From contig MUGG01000098.1 of NCBI GenBank assembly GCA_002148405.1, forward strand, positions 62,001 through 126,000: DNA of 64,000 bases, written 5' to 3'. Positions 36,725 to 46,928 of this stretch are shown piece by piece; position 1 is the stretch's first letter, and each line of letters opens with the position of its first letter. The translations under genes were made by a program, and so were the position numbers. Origin of the DNA: Alkalinema sp. CACIAM 70d. Lineage in GTDB: Bacteria; Cyanobacteriota; Cyanobacteriia; Leptolyngbyales; Leptolyngbyaceae. Under the pieces are notes generated by a model that saw only the letters and a list, made by a program, of their open reading frames with translations, did not search any database and was not told the origin of the DNA.

Positions 36725-36747
36725 TTCGTCATCGAGGTGATTAGCTA

Positions 36748-37293
36748 ATGTCGCGTATTGGAAAGCGTCCAATTAATCTTCCCGCTAAGGTAACCGTCAC
36801 CATTGACGGTCAAACCATTACGGTGAAAGGGCCGAAGGGTGAACTAACCCGCACCCTCGTGCCCGAAGTGACGGTGACCCAGGACGGGGATACCCTCATC
36901 GTCGCTCGTAAAGATGACTCCCGCGTTGCCCGTCAACGCCATGGTCTCAGCCGCACCCTTGTGGCCAACATGGTGGAAGGGGTTTCCCAAGGCTTCCAAC
37001 GTAAATTGGAAATCCAAGGGGTCGGCTATCGGGCTGCCGTTCAGGGCCAAAACTTGAACCTGAGCATGGGCTATAGCCATCCTGTGAATATCGTGCCCCC
37101 CGCAGGGATTACCTTCGCGGTGGAAAACAACACGAACGTCACGGTGAGTGGGATTGATAAAGAAGTAGTCGGCAACACGGCTGCCAAGATTCGTGCAGTC
37201 CGTCCGCCAGAACCTTACAAAGGTAAGGGTATCCGATACGCTGGTGAGGCTGTCCGGCGCAAAGTTGGTAAGACTGGTGGTAAGAAGAAGTAA
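36748..37293 (+). CDS. rplF: Ribosomal protein L6
   Basis: 181 residues: [18 protein letters not shown] start, [23 protein letters not shown] middle and [27 protein letters not shown] end. L6 supports the sarcin-ricin loop. Three nt separate it from rplR. Confidence 0.97.
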   Translation: MSRIGKRPINLPAKVTVTIDGQTITVKGPKGELTRTLVPEVTVTQDGDTLIVARKDDSRVARQRHGLSRTLVANMVEGVSQGFQRKLEIQGVGYRAAVQGQNLNLSMGYSHPVNIVPPAGITFAVENNTNVTVSGIDKEVVGNTAAKIRAVRPPEPYKGKGIRYAGEAVRRKVGKTGGKKK

Positions 37294-37296
37294 GCC

Positions 37297-37659
37297 ATGA
37301 AAGCAAGTCGTAAAGAATTAACCCGTCGTCGCCATGCCCGGATTCGCCGAGCGTTGGCCGGAACCTCTGATCGTCCTCGGATGGCTGTTTTTCGCTCTCG
37401 CGAAAACATCTACGTGCAAGTGATTGATGACACGACCCATAGCACTCTGGTGTCTGCCTCAACTGTTGATCCAGAACTGCGGGAGAAAATAGAGAATGGC
37501 GCAAACTGTGCCGCTGCTAGCGAAGTGGGCAAGTTAGTGGCTCAGCGTGCATTGGCAAAGGGAATTCAGCAAGTGGTCTTCGATCGCGGTGGTAATCTCT
37601 ACCACGGTCGCGTCGCAGCCCTAGCTGATGCAGCCCGTGAAGGCGGTCTAGATTTCTAA
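37297..37659 (+). CDS. rplR: Ribosomal protein L18
   Basis: 120 residues. N-terminal basic helix [19 protein letters not shown] and the C-terminal [26 protein letters not shown] are typical. L18 binds 5S rRNA with L5. Its start is only three nt after the rplF stop. Confidence 0.97.
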   Translation: MKASRKELTRRRHARIRRALAGTSDRPRMAVFRSRENIYVQVIDDTTHSTLVSASTVDPELREKIENGANCAAASEVGKLVAQRALAKGIQQVVFDRGGNLYHGRVAALADAAREGGLDF

Positions 37660-37671
37660 AAGAGGCAAACA

Positions 37672-38193
37672 ATGGCGAAAGGTCGTAAAAATACCAAAGC
37701 CCGGGAAGAGAAGTCCGACTGGCAAGAGCGGGTCGTGCAAATTCGTCGGGTGACCAAAGTGGTCAAGGGCGGTAAAAAGCTCAGTTTCCGGGCGATTGTG
37801 ATCGTCGGTAACGAAAAAGGTCAGGTTGGCGTTGGCGTGGGTAAGGCTAGTGATGTCATCGGCGCTGTAAAAAAAGGCGTTGTAGATGGCAAGAAGCACC
37901 TCGTAGAAGTGCCCCTCACTAAGTCCAGTTCCATTCCCCATCCCTCCTCAGGTCGATCGGTGGGGGCAAAAGTTCTGATGCGTCCTGCTGCTCCCGGTAC
38001 GGGGGTAATTGCTGGGGGTGCAGTGCGGACGGTACTGGAACTCGCAGGCGTGAAAAACGTGCTCGCGAAGCAGTTGGGCTCCAACAACCCGCTGAACAAT
38101 GCCCGTGCCGCCTTGGAAGCCCTAGATTCTCTGCGCACCTTCCAACAGGTTGCTGAGGAGCGTGGCATTTCCCTCGAGCAAATTTACTCCTAG
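37672..38193 (+). CDS. rpsE: Ribosomal protein S5
   Basis: 173 residues. Double-stranded RNA-binding start [30 protein letters not shown] and the phosphate-binding [19 protein letters not shown] are seen. S5 acts in decoding accuracy and the mRNA entry channel. AAAGAGGCAA upstream. rpmD (L30), next in E. coli, is absent as expected for cyanobacteria. Confidence 0.97.
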   Translation: MAKGRKNTKAREEKSDWQERVVQIRRVTKVVKGGKKLSFRAIVIVGNEKGQVGVGVGKASDVIGAVKKGVVDGKKHLVEVPLTKSSSIPHPSSGRSVGAKVLMRPAAPGTGVIAGGAVRTVLELAGVKNVLAKQLGSNNPLNNARAALEALDSLRTFQQVAEERGISLEQIYS

Positions 38194-38214
38194 TTCTAAG
38201 AGAGGATAATCACG

Positions 38215-38661
38215 ATGAGACTCGCTGATGCACAACCCCAAAAGGGTTCGACAAAGCGCGCCCGTCGCGTCGGTCGTGGTATCGCTGCTGGTCAAGGTGC
38301 GAGCTGTGGATTTGGGATGCGGGGTCAAAAATCTCGCTCTGGTCGTCCGACTCGCCCCGGTTTTGAAGGGGGTCAAACTCCTCTCTACCGTCGCCTGCCC
38401 AAGCTGAAGGGCTTCCCGCTGATTAATCGTAAAGTCTTTACGATCGTCAACTTGGAAGCGCTCTCTGGGTTGGCTGCTAACAGCGAAGTCACCCTGGCAA
38501 GCTTGCTAGAAGCTGGCATCCTAACCCAGGATGACGGTCCCCTGAAAGTTTTGGGAACTGGTGAGCTGAACGTGGCGCTAAAAGTAAAAGCTGCTGCATT
38601 TACAGCTTCTGCTAAGGAAAAAATTGAAGCTGCCGGTGGCAGTTGTGAAGTAGAAGCCTAA
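38215..38661 (+). CDS. rplO: Ribosomal protein L15
   Basis: 148 residues: [36 protein letters not shown], then RLPKLKGF and a C-terminal beta domain. L15 is a late assembly protein of 50S. A perfect palindrome (38681-38710) follows, so it may be the last gene of one transcript. Confidence 0.97.
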   Translation: MRLADAQPQKGSTKRARRVGRGIAAGQGASCGFGMRGQKSRSGRPTRPGFEGGQTPLYRRLPKLKGFPLINRKVFTIVNLEALSGLAANSEVTLASLLEAGILTQDDGPLKVLGTGELNVALKVKAAAFTASAKEKIEAAGGSCEVEA

Positions 38662-38680
38662 ACCGTTATCTACGAATTGC

Positions 38681-38710
38681 TTTAGGGACGTTCGATCGAA
38701 CGTCCCTAAA
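38681..38710. terminator. Perfect 30-bp palindrome between rplO and secY
   Basis: TTTAGGGACGTTCGA (38681-38695) is followed at once by its exact complement, ending ACGTCCCTAAA; the centre is CGATCG. As RNA it gives a long stem followed by ATTTGTG, a weak terminator or processing site. A protein-binding palindrome is the alternative. Confidence 0.65.
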
Positions 38711-38855
38711 ATTTGTGAATTCATAACATAATCGATTATGCAAGGTATCCTCCACAGCTCAGTCGCCATGGAAATTCTAATGGTTCAGTTGGGGAGGATT
38801 AGTGCTTCTCTTAAAATGAGCATTCAATCGGCAGTTGGTTTAGAGGAATTCCCTT

Positions 38856-40160
38856 ATGGTCGTTAATCGCGATAAGGCTCCTACCGCCCAGGAAACTTTC
38901 ATGCAGATGGCGCAGGCAGCAGGACTGAGAGGTCGCTTGCTCTTGACGATCGGTCTGTTGGTTTTGTTGCGGTTGGGCATTTTTATTCCAGTTCCAGGCA
39001 TCGATCGGACTCGATTTGGTGAACTGTTTTCCAATAGCGGGGTTTTAAACTTTCTAGACCTCTTTGCAGGGGGAGGGTTAAAGACCTTGGGCGTCTTTGC
39101 CTTGGGGATTATTCCCTACATCAACGCCTCAATTATTTTGCAACTGTTGACCGCTGCCATCCCCAAGCTGGAAGACTTGCAAAAAAATGAAGGGGAAGCG
39201 GGCCGCCGAAAAATTTCCCAGATCACTCGCTATGTCGCGTTAGCTTGGGCAATTATTCAAAGCACAATCCTGACCTTTGGTCTGTTACAGCCCGTTGCCC
39301 AAAATTGGGGCCCATTTTTTGTGATTGAAACGGTGCTGACCCTGACGGCGGGTTCTATGTTCGTCATGTGGGTAGGGGAACTGATCACGGAACGGGGTAT
39401 CGGCAATGGCGCTTCACTGCTGATTTTCCTCAACATTGTTTCCACGTTACCCCAGTCCCTGGGCAAAACCTTCGAGCTGCTACAAACCGGAAGTCGAGAA
39501 TCTGTGGGTGGCGCGATCGTTCTGCTCTTGGTGTTCCTAGCCATGGTGGTGGGAATTGTCTTTGTTCAGGAAGGGACTCGCCGGATTCCGATCATTTCGG
39601 CCCGTCGCCAGGTGGGTCGTCGTACCTATCTAGAAAAAAGCAGCTACCTGCCCCTGCGCTTAAATCAGGGTGGGGTGATGCCAATTATTTTTGCCTCTGC
39701 TGTTTTAAGTTTCCCCAGTTTGTTGGCCGGTGCCTTTAAAGATCAGGGTATTAGCAACTTTATTGGTACTTATCTACGGCCTGGTAGCATTGTTTACGAC
39801 ATCATCTATCTGTTGATGATCCTATTTTTCAGCTACTTCTATGCTTCTCTGGTGATTCAGCCCGATGAGATGTCTAAGAATCTAAAGAAAATGGGGGCCA
39901 GTATTCCAGGAATTCGTCCAGGAAAGGCAACGACTGACTATGTGGAAAAGGTGCTAAATCGCCTGACCTTCCTGGGTGCAATCTTCTTGGGCGTAGTCGC
40001 GATCGTTCCCACGGCTGTCGAAAGTGCGACCCGCGTTCCCACCTTCCAAGGGTTTGGGGCCACTTCCTTGTTGATTCTGGTCGGCGTGGCGATCGATACA
40101 GCGAAACAGATTCAAACCTATGTCATTTCTCAGCGTTACGAAGGGATGGTGAAACAATAG
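38856..40160 (+). CDS. secY: Preprotein translocase subunit SecY
   Basis: 434 residues with ten predicted membrane helices. Conserved: [28 protein letters not shown] (TM1), [37 protein letters not shown] and [14 protein letters not shown]. It forms the SecYEG channel in the plasma and thylakoid membranes. A 194-bp spacer with the palindrome precedes it. ATG 38856 was chosen for the conserved N-terminus. The last base of the stop is the first base of adk. Confidence 0.97.
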   Translation: MVVNRDKAPTAQETFMQMAQAAGLRGRLLLTIGLLVLLRLGIFIPVPGIDRTRFGELFSNSGVLNFLDLFAGGGLKTLGVFALGIIPYINASIILQLLTAAIPKLEDLQKNEGEAGRRKISQITRYVALAWAIIQSTILTFGLLQPVAQNWGPFFVIETVLTLTAGSMFVMWVGELITERGIGNGASLLIFLNIVSTLPQSLGKTFELLQTGSRESVGGAIVLLLVFLAMVVGIVFVQEGTRRIPIISARRQVGRRTYLEKSSYLPLRLNQGGVMPIIFASAVLSFPSLLAGAFKDQGISNFIGTYLRPGSIVYDIIYLLMILFFSYFYASLVIQPDEMSKNLKKMGASIPGIRPGKATTDYVEKVLNRLTFLGAIFLGVVAIVPTAVESATRVPTFQGFGATSLLILVGVAIDTAKQIQTYVISQRYEGMVKQ

Positions 40161-40723
40161 TGACACGGTTGATTTTTCTCGGTGCACCGGGTGCGGGTAA
40201 AGGCACACAGGCCAAATTGCTAGCGGAATCTCAGGGCATTCCCCATATTTCCACAGGAGATATCCTACGGGCCGCAGTGGCTAACCAAACCCCATTGGGC
40301 GTTAAAGCCAAACAGTACATGGATGCTGGAGAGCTCGTGCCCGATGGTTTGGTCATTGACCTGATTCGGGAGCGACTTCAGGAACCCGACGCCCAAAATG
40401 GTTGGATTTTAGATGGGTTTCCCCGTAATGAGCCTCAGGCTGGTTTCCTGGATGCTCTACTTCAAGAAATCCACCAGGAATGCGATCGGGTGATCAATCT
40501 AGATGTTCCCGATGAAGTAGTGGTGCAGCGTCTGGTCAAACGGGGCGAAGACAGTGGTCGCTCCGATGACAACGAAGCCACCATTCGTCGTCGATTGGAT
40601 GTGTACCGAGAACAAACCGCGCCGCTAATTGCCTTTTATCAAACCAAAAATGCTTTGGTCACGATAGATGGTAACCAAAGTATGGAATTGGTAACTGCAG
40701 CTTTGCAAGCTGCAGTGGTTTAA
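40160..40723 (+). CDS. adk: Adenylate kinase
   Basis: 187 residues, short form without the zinc lid, typical of cyanobacteria. GTG start overlaps the secY stop (TAGTG). P-loop [16 protein letters not shown]-binding [21 protein letters not shown], and the lid region [21 protein letters not shown] are intact. Converts AMP + ATP to 2 ADP in the cytosol. Translation is coupled to secY. Confidence 0.97.
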   Translation: MTRLIFLGAPGAGKGTQAKLLAESQGIPHISTGDILRAAVANQTPLGVKAKQYMDAGELVPDGLVIDLIRERLQEPDAQNGWILDGFPRNEPQAGFLDALLQEIHQECDRVINLDVPDEVVVQRLVKRGEDSGRSDDNEATIRRRLDVYREQTAPLIAFYQTKNALVTIDGNQSMELVTAALQAAVV

Positions 40724-40738
40724 TCCAGTTGGGCTAGG

Positions 40739-40787
40739 GGGGATCGTGCACAGTTGTCTTGTTGACAGGTGGTGTAGTACGATCCCC
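40739..40787 (+). terminator. Hairpin after adk
   Basis: GGGGATCGT (40739-40747) pairs with ACGATCCCC (40779-40787) across a 31-nt loop, followed by ACTTTCTTCTT. Could end the secY-adk transcript ahead of infA. Confidence 0.5.
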
Positions 40788-41003
40788 ACTTTCTTCTTGA
40801 CCCAGCGTTTGGGGTGAAATGAGCTACACTCAAAAGGCGATTACCGTCGCCATTACCTCAACTCTGACATTAAGAGCTGCAATCGGCATTCAATGAAGAA
40901 TCCTAGCTTTCTTCAGGATTCACGAAGGGTCTGATTTGTGATTACATAGGTTGGTTTTCAGGTTATTAGTTTCATTGTTCATTGTTTTTCCTAGGAGGAA
41001 GCG

Positions 41004-41231
41004 TTGTCTAAAGAAGATTTAATTGAAATGGAAGGAACGGTTGTCGATTCGCTCCCCAATGCAATGTTTCGGGTCGATCTGGACAATGGCTTTAACGTTC
41101 TAGCTCACATTTCTGGGAAGATTCGTCGCAACTACATCAAGATTCTTCCGGGCGATCGGGTCAAAGTAGAACTGTCTCCCTACGACTTGAATAAAGGTCG
41201 GATTACTTACCGCTTGAAAAATAAGAGATAG
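41004..41231 (+). CDS. infA: Translation initiation factor IF-1
   Basis: 75 residues, TTG start at 41004 preceded by CTAGGAGGAAGCG, a strong ribosome binding site that decides this rare start. S1-like OB fold: [62 protein letters not shown]-1 closes the A site during initiation. A 280-bp spacer upstream has room for its own promoter. Confidence 0.96.
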   Translation: MSKEDLIEMEGTVVDSLPNAMFRVDLDNGFNVLAHISGKIRRNYIKILPGDRVKVELSPYDLNKGRITYRLKNKR

Positions 41232-41363
41232 GCCAATGGATGGGAAGTCCTTGGCTTCCTTTTACCTTGGCTTGAGTTTATTCTTGAGTTTATTAAAAAA
41301 ATATTTGACAAATGGTTCATTGGCTTGGTAGGATGTCGTGTTTGTAGTGTCGTCAAAAGAAGC

Positions 41364-41477
41364 ATGAAAGTTCGAGCTTCTGTTCGCCGGATGTGCGACA
41401 AATGCCGCGTGATTCGTCGTCGCGGTCGCGTGATGGTTATTTGCGAAAACCCCAAGCATAAACAGCGTCAAGGTTAA
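41364..41477 (+). CDS. rpmJ: Ribosomal protein L36
   Basis: 37 residues, easily missed for its size: [19 protein letters not shown] followed by [18 protein letters not shown]. The zinc ligands C11, C14, C27 and H32/H33 are present. L36 binds domain V of 23S rRNA. It lies 132 nt after infA and before rpsM, the expected order. No strong Shine-Dalgarno (GTCAAAAGAAGC). Confidence 0.95.
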   Translation: MKVRASVRRMCDKCRVIRRRGRVMVICENPKHKQRQG

Positions 41478-41648
41478 GCAAGCCGCCAGGTCAGCCCCGC
41501 CTTCGGGGAGTAGCCTGGATTGAACGCAAAACTCAAGAGGTGTGCCCACTGTGTGTCCTAATCTCACGTAAGGAATTGGCAGTGCTCGGCATTCCCCGTC
41601 CAAATGGACATGTTTAGTGTGAATTAAGCAGATTTAGGGAGAACGAGT
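41478..41648. other. Structured spacer before rpsM
   Basis: CCAGG...CCCCG-CCTT-CGGGG...CCTGG (about 41487-41518) forms a stable hairpin, followed by two further short stems. It could be a leader for rpsM or a terminator for rpmJ; no poly-T follows. Confidence 0.45.
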
Positions 41649-42029
41649 GTGGCGCGGATTGCTGGTGTAGACCTGCCTCGCGATAAGCGAGTGGAAATTG
41701 GTCTGACATATATTTACGGAATTGGCTTGACTCGCTCCAAGGAAGTGCTGGCGAAGACTGGGATTAATCCCGATACTCGCGTCAAAGAACTCAGCGACGC
41801 GGAAGTTGCTGCACTTCGGGAAGCGGTCGAAGGTGGTTATCAGATCGAAGGGGATCTACGCCGCTGGGAGGCCATGAACATCAAGCGTCTCATGGACATC
41901 GGAACCTATCGGGGCCGTCGTCATCGTCTCGGATTGCCGGTGCGTGGGCAACGGACGCGCACCAATGCTCGGACTCGCCGAGGCGGTCGTCGTACCGTTG
42001 CTGGTAAGAAGAAGGCACCGAAGAAGTAA
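41649..42029 (+). CDS. rpsM: Ribosomal protein S13
   Basis: 126 residues, GTG start after [44 protein letters not shown] start and the basic tail [28 protein letters not shown]13 contacts P-site tRNA and L5 across the subunit interface. Confidence 0.97.
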   Translation: MARIAGVDLPRDKRVEIGLTYIYGIGLTRSKEVLAKTGINPDTRVKELSDAEVAALREAVEGGYQIEGDLRRWEAMNIKRLMDIGTYRGRRHRLGLPVRGQRTRTNARTRRGGRRTVAGKKKAPKK

Positions 42030-42070
42030 TTCCTAATTGGAAAACGTTGTCTAGTTTAGTCGCTTGAAAA

Positions 42071-42463
42071 ATGGCAAAACCAAATCGTAGAACGGGTGCG
42101 CGCAAGGTTAAGAAGAATATTCCAACCGGCGTGGCGCACATTCAGTCCACCTTCAATAACACGATCGTAACAATTTCAGATACCCAAGGAGAAACCGTTT
42201 CCTGGGCATCCGCTGGTTCCAGTGGCTTTAAAGGCGCTAAGAAGGGAACGCCCTTCGCGGCTCAGACTGCGGCGGAAAATGCAGCCCGTCGAGCAATTGA
42301 CTGTGGGATGCGGCAGATTGAAGTGATGGTAAGCGGCCCTGGCTCCGGTCGGGAAACTGCAATTCGGGCACTTCAGGGCGCTGGTTTAGAAATCACCCTG
42401 ATCCGTGACGTGACCCCCATTCCCCACAATGGTTGTCGTCCTCCGAAGCGTCGTCGCGTGTAA
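42071..42463 (+). CDS. rpsK: Ribosomal protein S11
   Basis: 130 residues. Conserved [42 protein letters not shown] and the end [18 protein letters not shown]11 forms the platform near the E site. Confidence 0.97.
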   Translation: MAKPNRRTGARKVKKNIPTGVAHIQSTFNNTIVTISDTQGETVSWASAGSSGFKGAKKGTPFAAQTAAENAARRAIDCGMRQIEVMVSGPGSGRETAIRALQGAGLEITLIRDVTPIPHNGCRPPKRRRV

Positions 42464-42631
42464 CCTTGTGTGGATTGTCGCTCAGAGTGTGCTGAGAATC
42501 CAGTTGATTGAGTTTGTAATATGCAAGTTTGTCAAGCTAATTTCTCAGAGCGCGTCTAGTATAAATTCACGTTTTGTTTGGAGCGTTCAGCTCTACTTGC
42601 CTCCCAAAGCAGTTTCAAAGGAAGGGTCTCC

Positions 42632-43582
42632 GTGGCACAGTTTCAGGTTGAGTGTGTAGAAACCAGCACTGACAAAGATCAGAGTCAATATAGTCGGTTT
42701 ATCTTAGAACCCCTTGAGCGTGGTCAGGGTTCGACGGTCGGTAATGCGTTGCGGCGGGTGTTACTTTCCAACTTGGAAGGGGCAGCCATTATTGCAGTGC
42801 GTATTGCTGGCGTCAGCCATGAGTTTTCGACAATTCCTGGGGTTCGAGAGGATGTTTTAGACATTCTTCTCAATATGAAGAAGGTTGTTCTGAAAACCTA
42901 CTCGGCTCAACCCCAGATTGGGCGTTTGTTAGTGCAGGGTCCGGCAACTGTAACCGCTGGCCACTTTGATTTACCCTCCGAAGTCGAAATCGTCTCTCCT
43001 GATCAGTACATTGCCACTGTAGCTCCTGGGCATACATTGGAAATGGAGTTCCGGATTGAGCGGGGCAAAGGCTACCGTGGGGTCGATCGGATTCGGGATG
43101 AAGCTGTGTCCTTGGATTTTCTCCAATTGGATTCTGTGTTCATGCCTGTTCGCAAAGTCAACTACACCGTAGAAGATGCCCGGGCGGGTGGTGCGATCGA
43201 TCGTGATCGCTTGATCATGGAAGTTTGGACGAATGGTAGTCTGACTCCCCAGGAAGCCCTCAGCCAAGCTGCGAATATTCTGGTTGACCTGTTCAATCCT
43301 CTGAAGGATGTCAACTTTGAAGCCGTTGAGACTGATATCGATGCTGATGAGCATCCTGAAAGCCAAATTCCGATCGAAGAATTGCAACTTTCAGTTCGGG
43401 CTTACAACTGCTTGAAACGCGCCCAGATTAATTCAGTGGCGGATCTTTTGGATTACACCCAAGAGGATCTGCTGGAGATCAAGAACTTTGGGGCAAAGTC
43501 TGCTGAAGAGGTGGTAGAAGCACTCCAAGAACGCTTGGGAATTACCCTGCCAAAGGAAAAGTCTTCTAAATCTAGTAGCTAG
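42632..43582 (+). CDS. rpoA: RNA polymerase alpha subunit
   Basis: 316 residues from GTG 42632, preceded by AAAGGAAGGGTCTCC and matching the cyanobacterial start AQFQVECVE; an ATG 54 nt upstream would add residues not found in relatives. N-terminal assembly domain (FILEPLERGQGSTVGNALRRVLLSNLEGAAI), acidic linker (DADEHPESQI), C-terminal domain PIEELQLSVRAYNCLKRAQINSVADLL with the 265-type Arg for UP elements. About 170 nt separate it from rpsK. Confidence 0.97.
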   Translation: MAQFQVECVETSTDKDQSQYSRFILEPLERGQGSTVGNALRRVLLSNLEGAAIIAVRIAGVSHEFSTIPGVREDVLDILLNMKKVVLKTYSAQPQIGRLLVQGPATVTAGHFDLPSEVEIVSPDQYIATVAPGHTLEMEFRIERGKGYRGVDRIRDEAVSLDFLQLDSVFMPVRKVNYTVEDARAGGAIDRDRLIMEVWTNGSLTPQEALSQAANILVDLFNPLKDVNFEAVETDIDADEHPESQIPIEELQLSVRAYNCLKRAQINSVADLLDYTQEDLLEIKNFGAKSAEEVVEALQERLGITLPKEKSSKSSS

Positions 43583-43661
43583 ATTTAGGCTGGCGTTAGA
43601 CTTGATCCTGAATCAAGTCTTTTTGCTGCAATGTTGTTCTGTAGTCGATTAGGTTGAGACA

Positions 43662-44012
43662 ATGCGTCACCGTTGTAAGGTTCCCCAATTGGGAAGACCA
43701 GCGGATCAGCGCAAGGCACTGCTGCGTGCCCTGACGACTGAACTGATTCGTAACGGTCGGATCACGACCACCAAAGCCCGCGCCCAAGCTGTTCGCTCTG
43801 AAGCTGAACATATGATTACGCTGGCCAAGGATGGTTCCTTAGCTGCCCGTCGGCAAGCTTTGGGATATATGTATGACAAGCAGCTTGTCCATGCTCTGTT
43901 TGAGCAAGCGGGTGAGCGCTATGGTAACCGGAATGGTGGTTACACTCGCATTCTGCGAACGGTCTCCCGCCGGGGAGACAATGCTCAGATGGCGATCATT
44001 GAGCTGGTTTAA
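43662..44012 (+). CDS. rplQ: Ribosomal protein L17
   Basis: 116 residues, canonical: [29 protein letters not shown] and [23 protein letters not shown]. Located at the tunnel exit. Follows rpoA as in most bacteria; a GACTTGATCCTGAATCAAGTC hairpin lies in the 79-nt spacer. Confidence 0.97.
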   Translation: MRHRCKVPQLGRPADQRKALLRALTTELIRNGRITTTKARAQAVRSEAEHMITLAKDGSLAARRQALGYMYDKQLVHALFEQAGERYGNRNGGYTRILRTVSRRGDNAQMAIIELV

Positions 44013-44030
44013 TTCAGCGCATCCAACGTC

Positions 44031-44885
44031 ATGGTGAAGGCTGCTGCTGATCTAGAGAACCAACGAGTTGCCCTTGTGGTGCAATACCTGGGAACTCATT
44101 TCTACGGTTGGCAGCGCCAGCTCAACCAACGGACGGTGCAGGAAGAGTTAGAAACGGCGATCGCGGCGGTTCTCTCCCAAAAGCGGGTTGTGATCCATGC
44201 CGCAGGAAGAACAGATACCGGTGTTCATGCCGCTGCTCAGGTGGTGCATTTTGATGCTCAAACCTACATTCCTGCCCATCGCTGGATGGGAATTCTCAAT
44301 CGTCGATTACCTGCTGATATTGTCATCCGTGCGGCTGTTCCCGTTCCAGCCACCTGGCATGCTCGATTCTCGGCAACCTATCGGCGCTACCGTTATACCT
44401 TGTATACGGCTTCCCGTCCCAATTTGTTTGTCGCACCGTTGGCTTGGCATTATTACCATGAGCCTCTGGATCATGAGCGGATTCAGAAAGCTTTGGATCC
44501 CTTAGTCGGTCGCCATCACTTAGCTGCGTTCCACCGTGCAGGGTCTAAGCGCCCCCACTCCTGGGTGGATGTACAGGAAGCCTTTTGTAAGCGCCGAGGG
44601 GACTTTCTAACCATTGAAGTGCAGGCTAGTGGTTTTCTGTATGGCATGATGCGTCTCCTAGTGGGGTTGCTCGTGCAGGTGGGACGAGGCGATCGCACTC
44701 CAGAGGAATTCACGGAATTGTGGATGTCGGAACGCCGCGAGGATGTGAAATACGCCGCTCCGCCCCAAGGTTTGTGTTTACTTCGCGTGGGTTATGACGA
44801 CAATCCTTTCCCGCCGGAAGCCTGGTTTGATACACAGCCACAGTTGGTTTTGCCGCCTGAAAAACCAGATGTTTGGATGAGCTAA
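44031..44885 (+). CDS. truA: tRNA pseudouridine synthase A
   Basis: 284 residues. Catalytic Asp in GRTDTGVHAAAQVVHF; QYLGTHFYGWQRQLNQRTVQEELE at the N-terminus; later SGFLYGMMRLLVGLLVQVGRG. Makes pseudouridine at positions 38-40 of tRNA anticodon arms. It sits 18 nt after rplQ and is surely cotranscribed. The C-terminal extension is a little longer than in E. coli. Confidence 0.96.
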   Translation: MVKAAADLENQRVALVVQYLGTHFYGWQRQLNQRTVQEELETAIAAVLSQKRVVIHAAGRTDTGVHAAAQVVHFDAQTYIPAHRWMGILNRRLPADIVIRAAVPVPATWHARFSATYRRYRYTLYTASRPNLFVAPLAWHYYHEPLDHERIQKALDPLVGRHHLAAFHRAGSKRPHSWVDVQEAFCKRRGDFLTIEVQASGFLYGMMRLLVGLLVQVGRGDRTPEEFTELWMSERREDVKYAAPPQGLCLLRVGYDDNPFPPEAWFDTQPQLVLPPEKPDVWMS

Positions 44886-44934
44886 TCGTTTCGTATGAGC
44901 TAACAGGTATTCACTGTTTTGAAATCCTAGAGCA

Positions 44935-45387
44935 ATGGAAAAGACCTATCTCCCCTCTCAAGATGCTGAGCGCAACTGGTACGTCGTGGATGCGGCGGAT
45001 CAGCGCCTGGGCCGCCTCGCTAGCGAAGTGGCACGGGTCCTGCGTGGTAAGAATAAGCCCAACTACACGCCTTCGATGGATGTGGGTGATTTTGTAATTG
45101 TGATTAACGCTGAGAAAATCGCTGTAACGGGTAAGAAGCGCTCTCAGAAGCTCTATCGTCGCCACTCCGGTCGCCCCGGTGGGATGAAGGTAGAAACCTT
45201 TGAAAAGCTGCAAAATCGCTTGCCTGAGCGGATTATTGAAAAAGCGGTCAAGGGAATGCTGCCGAAAACCTCCTTGGGTCGCCAGTTGTTTACCAAGTTG
45301 AAGGTATACGCCGGAGCCGATCATCCCCATGCGGCTCAAAAGCCTGAAGTGCTGACGATCAACACGATTCCTGGAGGAGAAGGTTAA
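44935..45387 (+). CDS. rplM: Ribosomal protein L13
   Basis: 150 residues: [45 protein letters not shown] and the end [18 protein letters not shown]. Early 50S assembly protein. Forms a pair with rpsI three nt downstream. Confidence 0.97.
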   Translation: MEKTYLPSQDAERNWYVVDAADQRLGRLASEVARVLRGKNKPNYTPSMDVGDFVIVINAEKIAVTGKKRSQKLYRRHSGRPGGMKVETFEKLQNRLPERIIEKAVKGMLPKTSLGRQLFTKLKVYAGADHPHAAQKPEVLTINTIPGGEG

Positions 45388-45390
45388 GCC

Positions 45391-45795
45391 ATGGCAGAAC
45401 AAGATCGCGCAATGTATCAAGGAACCGGTCGTCGCAAGTCGGCGATCGCTCGGGTGCGGATCGTTCCCGGTAGTGGCCAAATTGTCATCAATGGCAAGCC
45501 CGGTGAAGAGTATCTGCAAGGCAATCCTGACTATCTGGCAGCGGCCAAAGCGCCCCTGGAAACCTTGGGTTTGGAAAATGACTACGACGTGTTGGTCAAC
45601 GCCCATGGTGGTGGTTTGACCGGCCAAGCTGATGCTATCAAGATGGGTGCGGCTCGAGCTCTGTGCCAATTGGATCCGGAAAACCGTTCTCCTTTGAAGA
45701 AGGAAGGTTTACTGACCCGGGATCCTCGGGCTAAGGAACGTCGCAAGTACGGTCTGCGCAAAGCTCGGAAAGCGCCTCAGTACTCCAAGCGCTAA
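45391..45795 (+). CDS. rpsI: Ribosomal protein S9
   Basis: 134 residues; [25 protein letters not shown] and the end [24 protein letters not shown], whose last Lys-Arg reaches the P-site tRNA. GGAGAAGG overlaps the rplM end. A UUCG-type terminator follows. Confidence 0.97.
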   Translation: MAEQDRAMYQGTGRRKSAIARVRIVPGSGQIVINGKPGEEYLQGNPDYLAAAKAPLETLGLENDYDVLVNAHGGGLTGQADAIKMGAARALCQLDPENRSPLKKEGLLTRDPRAKERRKYGLRKARKAPQYSKR

Positions 45796-45809
45796 TTTTG
45801 GGCGGATGG

Positions 45810-45840
45810 AGGTGCGTTCTTCGGAGGGCACCTTTGTCTT
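45810..45840 (+). terminator. Terminator after rpsI
   Basis: AGGTGC (45810-45815) pairs with GCACCT (45828-45833); inside is C-TTCG-G, a stabilising tetraloop, and TTTGTCTTTC follows. Fifteen nt after the rpsI stop. Confidence 0.7.
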
Positions 45841-45937
45841 TCAGCAGTTCTGGGGATGGGCAGCTTTTCAATCCTGCCTTGACCTAAACCCTCGATAGAA
45901 GTGTCAAAATAGTTTGTAGAAGATTGGAGCGATCGCA

Positions 45938-46150
45938 ATGCCGAAGCCTGGAATTCATCCCCAATGGCACGCCGAAGCCAAAGTAGTTTGTAACGGCGAA
46001 GAAGTTATGGTTGTGGGTTCGACCAAGCCCAACATGAATGTTGATGTCTGGTCTGGTAACCACCCCTTCTTCACCGGAACCCAAAAGATTATCGACACCG
46101 AAGGTCGAGTCGATCGGTTTATGCGGAAGTATGGCATGAAGCAAAAATAG
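45938..46150 (+). CDS. rpmE: Ribosomal protein L31
   Basis: 70 residues. MPKPGIHPQWHAEAKVVCNGEEVMVVGST ... VDVWSGNHPFFTGTQKIIDTEGRVDRFMRKYGM. Only one Cys is present, so it is of the zinc-free type, usual in cyanobacteria. Has its own spacer of 142 bp and a terminator on either side, so it may be its own transcription unit. ATG 45938 follows TTGGAGCGATCGCA. Confidence 0.95.
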   Translation: MPKPGIHPQWHAEAKVVCNGEEVMVVGSTKPNMNVDVWSGNHPFFTGTQKIIDTEGRVDRFMRKYGMKQK

Positions 46151-46168
46151 CTTCGGGCCTGAACTTTG

Positions 46169-46206
46169 GAAATCTCGCCTTCTTTGGGGGCGGGATTTCT
46201 GCGTTT
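46169..46206 (+). terminator. Terminator after rpmE
   Basis: GAAATCTCGCC (46169-46179) pairs with GGCGGGATTTC (46189-46199), 11 bp with one G-U, loop TTCTTTGGG, then TGCGTTTAT. Confidence 0.7.
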
Positions 46207-46274
46207 ATGGAGAGTTTGGCAATCTACTCAGCAGCAAGTTCCTTTTGCACCAATCCACTCAGCCCATCCCCACA

Positions 46275-46826
46275 ATGACGATCGAACTTTTGCCCTTAAC
46301 GCCCCAGTATTCAGACAGTCTTTGGGAAATGCTGATGTATGCGGCCCATGAACCGTCGATCGCTGCTGTGCAGCAGCAAGCTTGCCTAGTCAGGTATGGG
46401 GCAGATTGGGGGCGATCGGGGGATTTGGGAGTGGTTGCGATCGGCCAAGGCCAAGCGATCGGGGCCGTCTGGTTGCGGTTAGGATCGCCCAGTGATCCGG
46501 GGTTTGGCTGGGTGGCTGAGGGGATTCCCGAATTGGTGATGGGGGTACATCCCGATCGACGCAATCAAGGGATTGGCACCCAACTTCTGGCAAAATTACT
46601 GGAGATGGCTCGCCACAACTATCCAGCGATTTGCCTCAATGTACGGGCAGAGAATCCCGCAATTCGACTGTATCAACGGTTTGGTTTTATACGAGTGGAA
46701 GGCAGTGACGTGATTAATCGAGTCGGAGGAGTTTCCTTCAATATGATCTGCGACTTAGCCGATCCTGAAGACTTAGCCCATTCTGGAACCCGTTATCCCT
46801 TGACCGCGATGCCTGGGAAGCGATAG
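46275..46826 (+). CDS. GNAT-family acetyltransferase
   Basis: 183 residues from ATG 46275 (an upstream ATG would add ten residues). The acetyl-CoA loop is visible: ELVMGVHPDRRNQGIGTQLLAKLLEMA, and the last strand pair NVRAENPAIRLYQRFGFIRVEG. Transfers an acetyl group to an amine of unknown identity; closeness to translation genes does not prove a ribosomal target. Not a usual member of this cluster, placed between rpmE and prfA. Confidence 0.85.
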   Translation: MTIELLPLTPQYSDSLWEMLMYAAHEPSIAAVQQQACLVRYGADWGRSGDLGVVAIGQGQAIGAVWLRLGSPSDPGFGWVAEGIPELVMGVHPDRRNQGIGTQLLAKLLEMARHNYPAICLNVRAENPAIRLYQRFGFIRVEGSDVINRVGGVSFNMICDLADPEDLAHSGTRYPLTAMPGKR

Positions 46827-46928
46827 ATGACGGGGTTGTTCACCCCCAACTCCCACGATCGGACAAGCTGACTGAATCCCCTGAATTGAATTTCAGGTTC
46901 CACTACGGTTAATGAAGGAGGGTATTCC

